Positions 1-6,747 of a DNA stretch of 54,153 nt are shown one piece after another; position 1 is the stretch's first letter, and every line of letters begins with the position of its first letter. The notes under the pieces are model-generated. The model was not told the DNA's origin. It saw nothing but the letters and a program-made list of their open reading frames with translations, and did not search any database. The position numbers were made by a program, and so were the translations under genes. The DNA lies in the NCBI GenBank assembly GCA_905339255.1, contig CAJPFO010000090.1:1-54153 (forward strand). Reading direction: 5' to 3'. The DNA comes from Myxococcaceae bacterium (lineage in GTDB: Bacteria; Myxococcota_A; UBA9160).

Positions 1-83
1 TCGACCGGGCTCCGTCCGGCACGGACCAAATCGACCAGCCTGCGGCGTAGCTCCGGGGGGTACGGGGGATGACTCTTCGGCAT
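1..83 (-). CDS. IS3-family transposase OrfA, N-terminal fragment (runs off the window)
   Basis: The 27 visible codons start MPKSHPPYPPELRRRLV and continue with DLVRAGRSP. This is the typical opening of IS3-type OrfA, a helix-turn-helix protein that binds the element ends and is normally joined to OrfB by a programmed -1 frameshift. ATG is at 83-81 with GAAGGAG a few bases upstream. The rest of the gene lies before base 1. Confidence comes from the characteristic N-terminus plus the IR-like sequence just upstream. Confidence 0.75.
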   Translation of the reverse strand, partial: MPKSHPPYPPELRRRLVDLVRAGRSPV

Positions 84-138
84 TCTGGACTCCTTCGCTC
101 CCAAGTGTGAAGGTGTCCACGAAACTCAGGCAACTCCA
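1..138 (-). mobile_element. End of an IS3-family insertion sequence (truncated by window edge)
   Basis: The reverse strand from 138 reads TGGAGTTGCCTGAGTTTCG, which has the look of an IS3-family terminal inverted repeat starting with TG, followed by a short leader, a Shine-Dalgarno (GAAGGAG) and an OrfA start. Only the left end lies in the window, so the second inverted repeat and the target duplication cannot be checked. It abuts the toxin-antitoxin island. The exact outer boundary (about 138) is inferred from where the IR-like sequence stops. Confidence 0.7.
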
Positions 139-181
139 CTATCCGCTTCGCACATGCACTGCGGGGAGGGCTGGCGATCGC

Positions 182-195
182 AATACGAACGTATT
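182..195. promoter_or_regulatory. Perfect inverted repeat, candidate VapB operator
   Basis: AATACG-AA-CGTATT is a perfect 6+6 palindrome with a 2-bp centre, 12 bp upstream of the antitoxin start. A second short palindrome, GCGATCGC, lies immediately beside it. Ribbon-helix-helix antitoxins usually bind such palindromes to autorepress their operon, and this is the right place. Binding itself is inference. Confidence 0.55.
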
Positions 196-207
196 ACGCT
201 CCTGTCC

Positions 208-465
208 ATGCCCCGGAGCACCACCAGCATCCGCCTCCCGGACGATCTCGTCGAGGCCCTGGACGAGCGCGCCGCTGCCCTCGGCGTCACCCGCAGCCAG
301 CTCATCATCCAGGCAGTCGAGCAGGCGCTCGAGGATCGCTCGGCGTGGTCGCCGGGCTTCCTGAAGGCGATCGGGACACCGCGTCCCGAGTTGGAGGAGG
401 CCGTGGACGAGATGATGGAGGCCATCTGCGAGCACCGCTCGCGGAACGAAGCGCCGGAGCTTTGA
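208..465 (+). CDS. vapB: Ribbon-helix-helix antitoxin (VapB/CopG-like)
   Basis: An 85-residue protein. Residues 4-40 carry a ribbon-helix-helix domain: beta strand TTSIRLPDDLV, a helix, then GVTRSQLIIQAVEQAL. The C-terminal half is acidic and probably the toxin-binding tail. I chose the ATG at 208 over the upstream in-frame ATG (154) because the domain starts there and the longer version would run through the putative operator. The TGA stop overlaps the TTG start of the PIN toxin by four bases, so the pair is translationally coupled. The expected role is to bind and inhibit the toxin and repress the operon. Confidence 0.85.
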   Translation: MPRSTTSIRLPDDLVEALDERAAALGVTRSQLIIQAVEQALEDRSAWSPGFLKAIGTPRPELEEAVDEMMEAICEHRSRNEAPEL

Positions 466-863
466 GGTACCTGCTCGACACCAACACGGTCTCCGCCCTG
501 ATGCGGGGCGAGCCGAGTGTGGCAACACGGGTGGCGGGGACGCCGCGCGAGGACGTTGCCATCTCCCAGGTGACGGCAGCCGAGATCGAGTTCGGCCTGC
601 GCTACCTGCCGGCCTCCCGGCGCCGCAGATCGCTCGAGGCGCAGTGGTCCGCGATCGCTGGAGAGCTGATCCGACTGCCCTGGAGCGACGAAGTCAGCCG
701 GCGCTTCGGAGAGCGGAAGGCCCGGCTCGAGAAGGCGGGGCGTCGGATGAGCGACTTCGACCTCGCGATCGGCGTGCACGCGCTGTCCTATGGTCTGACC
801 CTGGTCACCGCCGACCGGGCCTTCGAGCGCCTGCGGCTCACTCGCGAGAATTGGCTGGCCTGA
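462..863 (+). CDS. vapC: PIN-domain ribonuclease toxin (VapC)
   Basis: 133 residues when started at the TTG (462) that overlaps the antitoxin stop as TTGA. This gives the canonical VapC N-terminus MRYLLDTNTVS; the next in-frame start would remove the first catalytic aspartate. The acidic metal-binding residues of PIN nucleases are visible: D6 (LLDTN), E41 (TAAEIEFGL), D98/D100 (MSDFDLAIG) and D118 (TADRAF). Family members cleave RNA, often tRNA or rRNA, with Mg2+. The length is normal and the gene looks intact. It forms an operon with the preceding antitoxin. Confidence 0.93.
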   Translation: MRYLLDTNTVSALMRGEPSVATRVAGTPREDVAISQVTAAEIEFGLRYLPASRRRRSLEAQWSAIAGELIRLPWSDEVSRRFGERKARLEKAGRRMSDFDLAIGVHALSYGLTLVTADRAFERLRLTRENWLA

Positions 864-928
864 CTTGGAAGGGGCCGTATGGGGGCCGCCGGCCGCACCC
901 GCTCGAGGCCCTCTGCTAGTTTCTTCGA

Positions 929-1216
929 GTGATCTTCGAGTGGGATCCTGCGAAGGCCGAAGCCGACCTCGTGAAGCATGGCGTGAGCTTCGAGGAGGCG
1001 GCGACGGTCCTTGACGACCCTCTCGCACAGACGTTCGACGACCCGGACCATTCCGAGTCGGAGCATCGATTCCTGACATTCGGGGTCTCGCGCCAGCGAA
1101 GGGCGCTGGTGGTCGGTCATTGTGACCGACCCGAGAGAGTGCGGATCATCACCGCTCGGCCGATGACGCGCCGGGAGAAGCGACAGCATGAAAAAGGCAC
1201 GCGCCAGGCGCGCTGA
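929..1216 (+). CDS. brnT: BrnT-family ribonuclease toxin
   Basis: 95 residues from a GTG start: MIFEWDPAKAEADLVKHGVSF. The WDPxKAxxNxxKHGVSFEEA-like opening, the central DD..HSE.E.RF..FG..R..R.L.V.H pattern, and the RIITARPMTRREKR tail are the BrnT hallmarks (a RelE-like fold RNase). It begins 65 bp after VapC and overlaps the next gene by 29 bp, suggesting a toxin-antitoxin operon in toxin-first order, as is usual for BrnTA. BrnT normally halts translation by RNA cleavage and is neutralised by the downstream antitoxin. The length and motifs suggest an intact toxin. Confidence 0.9.
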   Translation: MIFEWDPAKAEADLVKHGVSFEEAATVLDDPLAQTFDDPDHSESEHRFLTFGVSRQRRALVVGHCDRPERVRIITARPMTRREKRQHEKGTRQAR

Positions 1217-1436
1217 CGATCTCAGGCCCGAGTACGACCTCTCGCAGCTGACGGGCAGGGTGAAGGCGAAGCACCTCGAGAGCGCACGGTCCGGAACGAA
1301 CCTCGTCTTGCTGGAGCCAGACGTCGCAAAGGCATTCCCCGACGCCTCGTCGGTGAACGAAGCGTTGAGGCTGCTCGTGGCAGTCGCCAGCAGGAAATCG
1401 GGTCGGTCGCGCCGCTCGCCTCGAAAGCGCGCCTGA
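1188..1436 (+). CDS. Probable antitoxin partner of BrnT, not a classical BrnA
   Basis: 82 residues, overlapping the brnT 3' end by 29 bp in another frame. The body contains LRPEYDLSQLTGRVKAKHL, then NLVLLEPDVAKAFPDASSVNEALRLLV, with a very basic C-terminus. The PEYD opening recalls BrnA-type antitoxins, but the usual ribbon-helix-helix stretch is not evident. The D.DVA.AFP....VNEALR pattern occurs in small proteins that, from memory, sit beside various toxins. The overlap and order make antitoxin function likely; the family assignment is uncertain. Confidence 0.7.
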   Translation: MKKARARRADDLRPEYDLSQLTGRVKAKHLESARSGTNLVLLEPDVAKAFPDASSVNEALRLLVAVASRKSGRSRRSPRKRA

Positions 1437-1569
1437 CGGCCGCGATCTCGGCTCATGCGCCGCGACCGCCGGCGCACCGTCGCGAACGACGTCCCCCAGG
1501 CGGCCCCTTCTCGAAGGGGGTGAGAACGCGCTCGCGCTCGTTCGGAGGCGCCTTCTCGAAAGGTCAGGA

Positions 1570-1990
1570 GATCCCGTGGCGCGACGCATCGAGCCGCGGG
1601 ACGCCCCGCAGCGGTGCAGCGGCGCCCGGAAGGGCCAGACGCCATCTCTCCGATGCGCTCGTCGTGCGCCGTGCCGAGCGCGAAGTGCTGGCCGACCGCA
1701 TTCAAGTCGCGCCAGCAGCGCTCGATCGGCGAGCCCGTCTGGAGCGAGTTCATGCCTGCGGCACGGCGGATCAGTTCGATGCCGTGCAGCAGCTGCTCCG
1801 TCGCCGTCACGTAGGCGAGACGCAGCCGCACGAGATCGGAGACGGCCGGCGACGCGCCCGCACGCACGCGCTCGAAGAGCTCGCGGCAGACGGACTGCAC
1901 GTGGGCCCGCGCGCCGTCGAGTAGACCCATCGCGCGCGCGGTGTCTTCACCACCTGCTCGAGCGCGGCCTCTTCGTCGAGCATCAGTGCG
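1570..1990 (-). pseudogene. Remnant of an acyl-CoA dehydrogenase-type protein (C-terminal domain)
   Basis: On the minus strand from about 1932 the frame reads LLDGARAHVQSVCRELFERV, then LRLAYVTATEQLLHGIELIR, SLQTGSPIERCWRDL and NAVGQHFALGTAHDERIGEM. This is the C-terminal helical domain of acyl-CoA dehydrogenases and related flavin monooxygenases (R-D-x-x-A-x-x-QH signature). Upstream, MLDEEAALEQVVKTPRA lies in a different frame, so there is a frameshift near 1940. No N-terminal or middle domain exists: the HupE gene ends at 2044. The 3' end drifts into non-homologous sequence after about 1640. It looks like a decayed fragment in the accessory island. Confidence 0.7.
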
Positions 1991-2043
1991 AAGCGGAGGC
2001 TGCCCGCTCCGAGAGGGCCGGGTCTCTCCAGTATCCCGCGCGC

Positions 2044-2724
2044 TCAGCCCCCGAGGACGGCGATCCGCTCCAGGCACCGGAAGGCGGCGAGGGAGCCCAT
2101 GGCGTAGACGGGAGCCCGGAGCGCCCAGGAGGGCAGCGAGGGCATGGCGCGACGCATCGCGAGGGCGCCGGCGACGACGACGGCCACGAAGGCGAGCTGC
2201 CCCGCCTCGATGCCGAGGTTGAAGGAGAGCAGGGCCAGCGGGATCTCGCCTTCGGGCAGTCCCACTTCCGCCAGCGCGCCGGCGAAGCCCAGGCCGTGGA
2301 GGAGGCCAAAGCTTCCCGCCATGAGCCAGGGACGCCGCCGCATCCACGAGGAGCGCGCGTCGCGGCCGCGGGCCAGCTCGACGGCCAGCCAGAAGACGCT
2401 CGCTGCGATCATCACCTCGATGGGACGAGAGGGGAATCGCACGAAGCCGAGCGCCGCCATCGAGAGCGTGATGCTGTGGCCGACGGTGAACGCAGTGACG
2501 GTCTGCACCAGGTGGCGGCGACCGCCCACGAAGAGGACGAGGACGCGCGCCTCATTCGGCTGCAGCGTGAAGAGCCCCTTGGCAAGAAGCATGCTCGCGA
2601 GGATGCAGCCGATTCCGGCAACCGGCTCCGCGCGCGTCACCAGCAGCGCTCCGGCGACCCAGCCCGCGAGCACGACGGGGAGCATGACCCAGCCGCTCGG
2701 TACCGTTCGCTCGCGCTCGACCAT
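2044..2724 (-). CDS. HupE/UreJ-family membrane protein
   Basis: 226 residues from the ATG at 2724, preceded closely by GGGGGAG. Several hydrophobic helices carry the HupE/UreJ signature: FTVGHSITLSMAALGF, then SFGLLHGLGFAGALAEVGLPE, and FNLGIEAGQ. Related proteins are associated with nickel or cobalt uptake or hydrogenase/urease operons, but many are solitary and uncharacterised, as here. The usual periplasmic N-terminal domain of longer relatives is absent, and the sequence upstream looks degenerate (see the neighbouring fragment). It could be a stand-alone short version or the surviving 3' part of a longer gene. Confidence 0.82.
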   Translation of the reverse strand: MVERERTVPSGWVMLPVVLAGWVAGALLVTRAEPVAGIGCILASMLLAKGLFTLQPNEARVLVLFVGGRRHLVQTVTAFTVGHSITLSMAALGFVRFPSRPIEVMIAASVFWLAVELARGRDARSSWMRRRPWLMAGSFGLLHGLGFAGALAEVGLPEGEIPLALLSFNLGIEAGQLAFVAVVVAGALAMRRAMPSLPSWALRAPVYAMGSLAAFRCLERIAVLGG

Positions 2725-2776
2725 CGTCTCCCCCAGCAAATGGCGGCTCCCACGGCGATCATCGGCGTAGCGTCGA

Positions 2777-2975
2777 TCACGCTTGATCTCCCACCCACGC
2801 AAGTCGATCTTCGGCCGTGACGATCGAGAACTCCCGTCCGTCGAGCTGGATCTGCCGGCGGCGAGCGCTTCTCCGAAGGCCAAGGATTCGCCGTAGACCA
2901 GCACGGGACGGCGCGCCTGCATCACCGCATCGGCGCCCGGCGCCGCGGTCGCCCGGTGCCCGCGGCGCCGCCTCT
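2777..2975 (-). pseudogene. Unrecognised, probably frameshifted coding fragment
   Basis: In one minus frame the codons read ADAVMQARRPVLVYGESLAF then GEALAAG, with plausible protein composition. A +1 shift near 2865 lets the sequence continue as QIQLDGREFSIVTAEDRLAW then VGDQA and a stop at 2777. Each half looks protein-like only in its own frame, while the alternatives are arginine/serine-rich. A TAG lies upstream in the first frame. I do not recognise the family. It sits between HupE and an exported protein and may be the remnant of a gene lost with the HupE N-terminus. Confidence 0.35.
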
Positions 2976-3078
2976 ACGGTCTGCGAATGCCCGGAGGATC
3001 GCACCTCCGCATGGAGCTCGCGGCTCGGCTCCGGCACTTCGGCCGGCAATCCGCCCGGCGTTCCCGTCCGGGCCCGTT

Positions 3079-3540
3079 TCAGTCTCCCGGCGCGCCGAGA
3101 AAGCCGGGAAAGAGCGACCGCATGCGCGCCATGTTCGCCGGAGTGTTCCATGCGGGGTCCGCGGCGAGGCGCTTTTCGAGAGCGGAGATCCGCGCTCGGA
3201 CGGCGGGAGAGAACGACGCCCCGGCGGCCGCAGCGCCTCCGGATTCATACGCATCCGTGTGTCGGGCTGCCCCTTCGCCGGACTCGCGCATGATCTGCAT
3301 CACGATCGCATCGATCTCCTGCCTCGCGTAGGGCGGGAAGCCGGAGAGCATGCCCTCGGCCTCGGCGGCGCGGGGATCGCTCGCGGCGTTGGCGTCTCGT
3401 GCGGCGGGCGAGTCGAGGAGCTGCTGGAGTTCGGCGAGGGCGGCCTCGTCGCTCCCATCCTGCGCGCGGGCTGCCGGCGCGAAGAGCCCGAGGCTTCCGA
3501 GTGCGAAGAGGGTCGCGAGGGTGCCGAGGCGTCGCGGCAT
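3079..3540 (-). CDS. Exported hypothetical protein
   Basis: 153 residues from the ATG at 3540, with GGAGGAG just upstream. Residues 1-27 form a clear Sec signal peptide (MPRRLG, a hydrophobic run, then APAARAQ). The mature part is helical and Ala/Arg/Glu-rich, with LAELQQLLDSP, YARQEIDAIVMQIMRE and RISALEKRLAADPAW segments suggesting amphipathic helices or coiled coil. No catalytic motif is visible and I do not recognise a family. It is the last gene of a minus-strand run of four exported proteins (6494 to 3079) and may be co-transcribed with them. Confidence 0.75.
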   Translation of the reverse strand: MPRRLGTLATLFALGSLGLFAPAARAQDGSDEAALAELQQLLDSPAARDANAASDPRAAEAEGMLSGFPPYARQEIDAIVMQIMRESGEGAARHTDAYESGGAAAAGASFSPAVRARISALEKRLAADPAWNTPANMARMRSLFPGFLGAPGD

Positions 3541-3629
3541 GGCGCTCCTCCCGACTCTCCCTGCGGCCCGGCGGCCCGCCTTCTTGAGCGGATGGCGACG
3601 GCGCGCCTTGGCGTGCGGACGGCGATCTC

Positions 3630-4427
3630 TCAGCCGGAGATCTGGGCGCGCGAGCGCGCTCGCGTCGCGGCGGCCGCCCGCAGAATGCCGAGCCCGACCA
3701 GCAAGAGCGCCGCGCTCCCGGGCTCGGGAACGACCTGCGCGACACCCGAAAGCGTGAGCTCGGTGTCGAGCGTATCGGCCGAGCGTGCCCGGAGCATTCG
3801 GCCCGAGAGCGCCGATCCATCGTCGGCAAGGCCGACCGTGATGATCCAGCTCTCCCCCGCGGCGAGCGAAGCGAGACTCCACTGGAGGCCGAAATCGACA
3901 TCGCACGGGGCAGCGCACGCGTTCGTATCATCGAGCGCGTCGGTCGTGATCGCGGCTTGCTTCAGGTCGCCACCGGGGACCGAGAAGTCCACGACCTGGA
4001 AGTGATCGGGATCGCCCGCTCCCGCAGCCCCCCAGACCACCTCCACGGAATCGACGAAGCTCTCCGAGCCGTCCGCCTGGACGTCGAGGATGAAACGCAG
4101 GTCGGTGAACGCGGCCGGATCCTCGTTCGTGATCGAGTAGGTGATCGCCAGCCGGGGCGTCCCGAGACCGTTCGTGGCGTAGCCGTAGGCGAGATTCGTG
4201 ACGAGCGCGTGCGAGTGTGGATCCGTCGTCGATGCCAGATCTCCGACGTAGAGCAGCGGCGAGACGTAGGCGAGGCCGGTCGCGCCGTAGTGGACTTGGT
4301 CGAAGCTTCCGTCGAGCAGCGTGTCGCCGCCGGGAAGGGTGACCACGGCGGCGGCCGGGCCTGCGTGCATCGGTACGAGTGCCAGTGCGAAGCCGAGCCC
4401 TCGCGTGAGCGTGCGTAGTGAAGACAT
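3630..4427 (-). CDS. PEP-CTERM sorting-domain protein
   Basis: 265 residues from the ATG at 4427 (GGGAGG upstream). An N-terminal signal peptide ends near PAAAVV. The C-terminus has the PEP-CTERM signature: VPEPGSAALLLVGLGIL followed by an Arg-rich tail. Proteins with this tail are cleaved and processed by an exosortase at the inner membrane and often end up in the exopolysaccharide or cell surface. The body is beta-rich with many Asp/Thr (TTDPHSH, ITYSITNEDPAAF), consistent with a secreted beta-sandwich; its function is unknown. No exosortase gene lies in this window, so it must be encoded elsewhere. It follows two other exported proteins in an apparent operon. Confidence 0.88.
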   Translation of the reverse strand: MSSLRTLTRGLGFALALVPMHAGPAAAVVTLPGGDTLLDGSFDQVHYGATGLAYVSPLLYVGDLASTTDPHSHALVTNLAYGYATNGLGTPRLAITYSITNEDPAAFTDLRFILDVQADGSESFVDSVEVVWGAAGAGDPDHFQVVDFSVPGGDLKQAAITTDALDDTNACAAPCDVDFGLQWSLASLAAGESWIITVGLADDGSALSGRMLRARSADTLDTELTLSGVAQVVPEPGSAALLLVGLGILRAAAATRARSRAQISG

Positions 4428-4467
4428 GGCGGTCCTCCCGTTTCCGGTCTCGAGCGGGTCGACGCGG

Positions 4468-5571
4468 CTACTCCGGCGTTCCCTCCGGAAGCTCGACGAG
4501 CGCGTACTCACGGACGAACCCGGCGGTCGAGACCGCCTCGGCCTGCCCCGCCTCGCTCAAGTCCGCCGGCACGGGAGAGGCCGTCATGCGTACCGCCGGC
4601 AGCAGCAAGCCGAAGCTCCCGGCCGGAACTCCCGTCAAGGCGATCGTGAAGCGCATGCTCGCGATCGGGACGACGTTCTCGCCGAGAAGATCGTTCGCGA
4701 TCTCGTCGACGAGTTCACTGCGGGTCTTGGCGTTCTTCGGGTCGACGGCAGGGTTCGCTCGCAGCTCCTGCCAGCCGCGGATCACGGCCTGCTGGATGCC
4801 GGAGTCGTCGAGCAGCACGCGCGCCTGGCCCGGCCCCTGGACCCACGGCAGATCGCGGCCTCCCCCGGAGCCCTTCAAGTCGACGAAGAAGCCGCGCTGG
4901 ATGAGAACGACCTTCTGGACGGCGACGGAGCCTCCTGCGCCCGGCTTGTCGGCCCAGGCCAGCACGAGGTTTCTCACCGGAAGCGGGTTCTTCGCGCCGG
5001 CGGGAGGCTGCGGAACCTCTTCCGGGGGAAGCCCGAGGGTTCCCTGGAGGAAGGCGAGTGCCTGCGCGTACGCCTGCGAGTCGGTGAGCTTCACGGGCGC
5101 GAGACTCGCCGGCGTCACGCTGCCGTCCGCGGAGCGCTTCAGGTACTTGATCGTACCGAGGCCGAGGTGCTTGCTGAAGCCGAGACGCGTGAAGGCGCCC
5201 TGCCCCCCGCGCTGCCCTCGCGTCGCCATGCAAGCGCCAGTGTCGACGTCCCCCGTCGGCGTGAAGAGCTGCTTGCAGTCGGGCGCGAAGGTCGGCGGCG
5301 TGCGCCCGAAGATCGCCTTCACCGCCTTGGCCGCGTCGAAGCTCCGGCTGAGCGGTGAGCCCATCTTCGCGTGGATCAGCTTGTCGACGAGCTCGGAGTT
5401 CGCGCTTGCGATCATCCCCGGCAGCGCGGCATCGATCTGCTGCACGAGCTCCGAACGCGAGGGCGGCCGCGGATCGGGAGGCGGCTCGTCCCCGGCGCGG
5501 GCCGCCGGCGGCATGGCGAAGGCAGCCAGCGCGACGAGTGCTCCCCAACGCTTTGCGGAGTGTCTGGACAT
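4468..5571 (-). CDS. Exported hypothetical protein
   Basis: 367 residues from the ATG at 5571, with a strong Shine-Dalgarno (AAAGGAGGG). A signal peptide covers about residues 1-26 (AALAAFAMPPAARA). The mature protein has paired Cys residues (APDCKQLF, TGACMATRG) that could form a disulphide, then an alpha/beta-looking body with LVLAWADKPG, VQKVVLIQRGFFVD and FTIALTGVPAG. I recognise no domain. It lies 20 bp after the stop of the preceding exported protein, so the two are almost certainly co-transcribed. Periplasmic or extracellular location is inferred. Confidence 0.8.
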   Translation of the reverse strand: MSRHSAKRWGALVALAAFAMPPAARAGDEPPPDPRPPSRSELVQQIDAALPGMIASANSELVDKLIHAKMGSPLSRSFDAAKAVKAIFGRTPPTFAPDCKQLFTPTGDVDTGACMATRGQRGGQGAFTRLGFSKHLGLGTIKYLKRSADGSVTPASLAPVKLTDSQAYAQALAFLQGTLGLPPEEVPQPPAGAKNPLPVRNLVLAWADKPGAGGSVAVQKVVLIQRGFFVDLKGSGGGRDLPWVQGPGQARVLLDDSGIQQAVIRGWQELRANPAVDPKNAKTRSELVDEIANDLLGENVVPIASMRFTIALTGVPAGSFGLLLPAVRMTASPVPADLSEAGQAEAVSTAGFVREYALVELPEGTPE

Positions 5572-5591
5572 GGCTCCCTCCTTTCGACGGA

Positions 5592-6494
5592 TCACGGGTT
5601 GAAGGTGGTCTCCCCAACGGAGTTGCAGCCTTCCATGTACATGTACGCGTACCATCCGTGGCCGGGCGGATCCGAGTAGACGTTGTTGTATCGCTCGTGG
5701 TTCAGGCGCGTGAGCGCAGAAGATTCCGAGCTGCTGATCGAGTACGCGACCGGGCACTGGTCCTGGCAGGTGCCGAACCAGTTGAAGGGGTCGTAGTCCT
5801 CGCAGTCGACGCTGTTGTTTCGGTAGTGGTTCGTGACCCAGGCCGTCGCCATCGCCACGTCGTGCGCATCGTCGGCGAAGTCTTCGTAGTCGTCGTCGAA
5901 TCTGCCGCCGATCCACATGATGCCGTGGAAGCCGTCCCACTGATGGGCATGGCCGCCGTCCACCGGATCGGTCATCGCGTTCCGGATGCCGCCGAGATTG
6001 TCGTCGTCGGCGCTGAAGCACGACGAGAGGTGGATGAACTCGAGATCGAGGTCGCCCACGAACATGTTGTCGGCGGTGCCGCCCGCGTCGAGCGCGCACT
6101 GTCCGCTCCACGGGGCGCGCATCGTCCCGGCCCAGTGATCGCCCGAATCCGATCCGTGGAGGGCGATCATCGCGGTGTCGGCGTCGTCGAGGAATGCGCT
6201 GTCGTTGCAGCCGGCGAGCGTATCGACGTCGCAGAAGCGCTGGATGGTCATGTTGCCGTTGGTGTACTGGCCATCCTTCGAATGGCCCTCGCTGTCCATC
6301 TCGTCGTACCATTCGTCGACCATGTCGGGCCAATGCCCGATGTCGTTGCCGCCGCAGCCGCCCGAAGCAGAAGGGACGAAGTCGCCGATCGCGAACACCT
6401 TGGCCTCCATCGCGCGAGCCGCCGTCGGCGGCGCGAGCGCGAGAAGCAGAAGCAGGACGTTCGTCGCCCAGAGGCACGCGCGCCGCTCGGCCAT
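5592..6494 (-). CDS. Exported protein with a caspase/clan-CD-like His-Gly and Cys pattern (hypothetical)
   Basis: 300 residues from the ATG at 6494 (GGAGGG upstream). A signal peptide spans about residues 1-28. The mature part is acidic, Asp/Cys/Trp-rich. Two segments stand out: TAMIALHGSDSGDHW, a hydrophobic strand ending in H113-G114, and LEFIHLSSCFSADD, a hydrophobic strand ending in C159. Clan CD peptidases (caspases, gingipains) place the catalytic dyad in just this strand-HG and strand-xxC arrangement. I do not recognise the overall family with certainty (it may belong to a DUF such as DUF6345), so peptidase activity is a hypothesis. Other cysteines (C231, C243, C247) may form disulphides. 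First gene of a four-gene exported-protein run. Confidence 0.78.
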   Translation of the reverse strand: MAERRACLWATNVLLLLLALAPPTAARAMEAKVFAIGDFVPSASGGCGGNDIGHWPDMVDEWYDEMDSEGHSKDGQYTNGNMTIQRFCDVDTLAGCNDSAFLDDADTAMIALHGSDSGDHWAGTMRAPWSGQCALDAGGTADNMFVGDLDLEFIHLSSCFSADDDNLGGIRNAMTDPVDGGHAHQWDGFHGIMWIGGRFDDDYEDFADDAHDVAMATAWVTNHYRNNSVDCEDYDPFNWFGTCQDQCPVAYSISSSESSALTRLNHERYNNVYSDPPGHGWYAYMYMEGCNSVGETTFNP

Positions 6495-6747
6495 CGCAGA
6501 CCCTCCTCTCGGCCTCGCTCGGGCCGATACGAAGCAGCGGTCGCTCGATTCGAGCAAGGCCGCCGCGTCGGGGCCCGAGACCTACACGCTCCCTCCGAGC
6601 ATGCGAGGTCGTCACAAGGGAAGTGGTCGCTGCGAGCGTTGCGTGTCAAATGCGTCGAGATTGCGTCGCGACGTGAACCGAAGCGACGCATGCCGAGGCG
6701 CGCGAGCCGTGGGCTTCGAAGCGTGGCCCCGGAGCCCGGAGGCCGCG

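Noticed and set aside
3079-3918. Longer start (279 residues) for the exported protein at 3079
   Set aside because: Upstream part is Arg-rich and overlaps the PEP-CTERM gene; the ATG at 3540 has a signal peptide and ribosome site.
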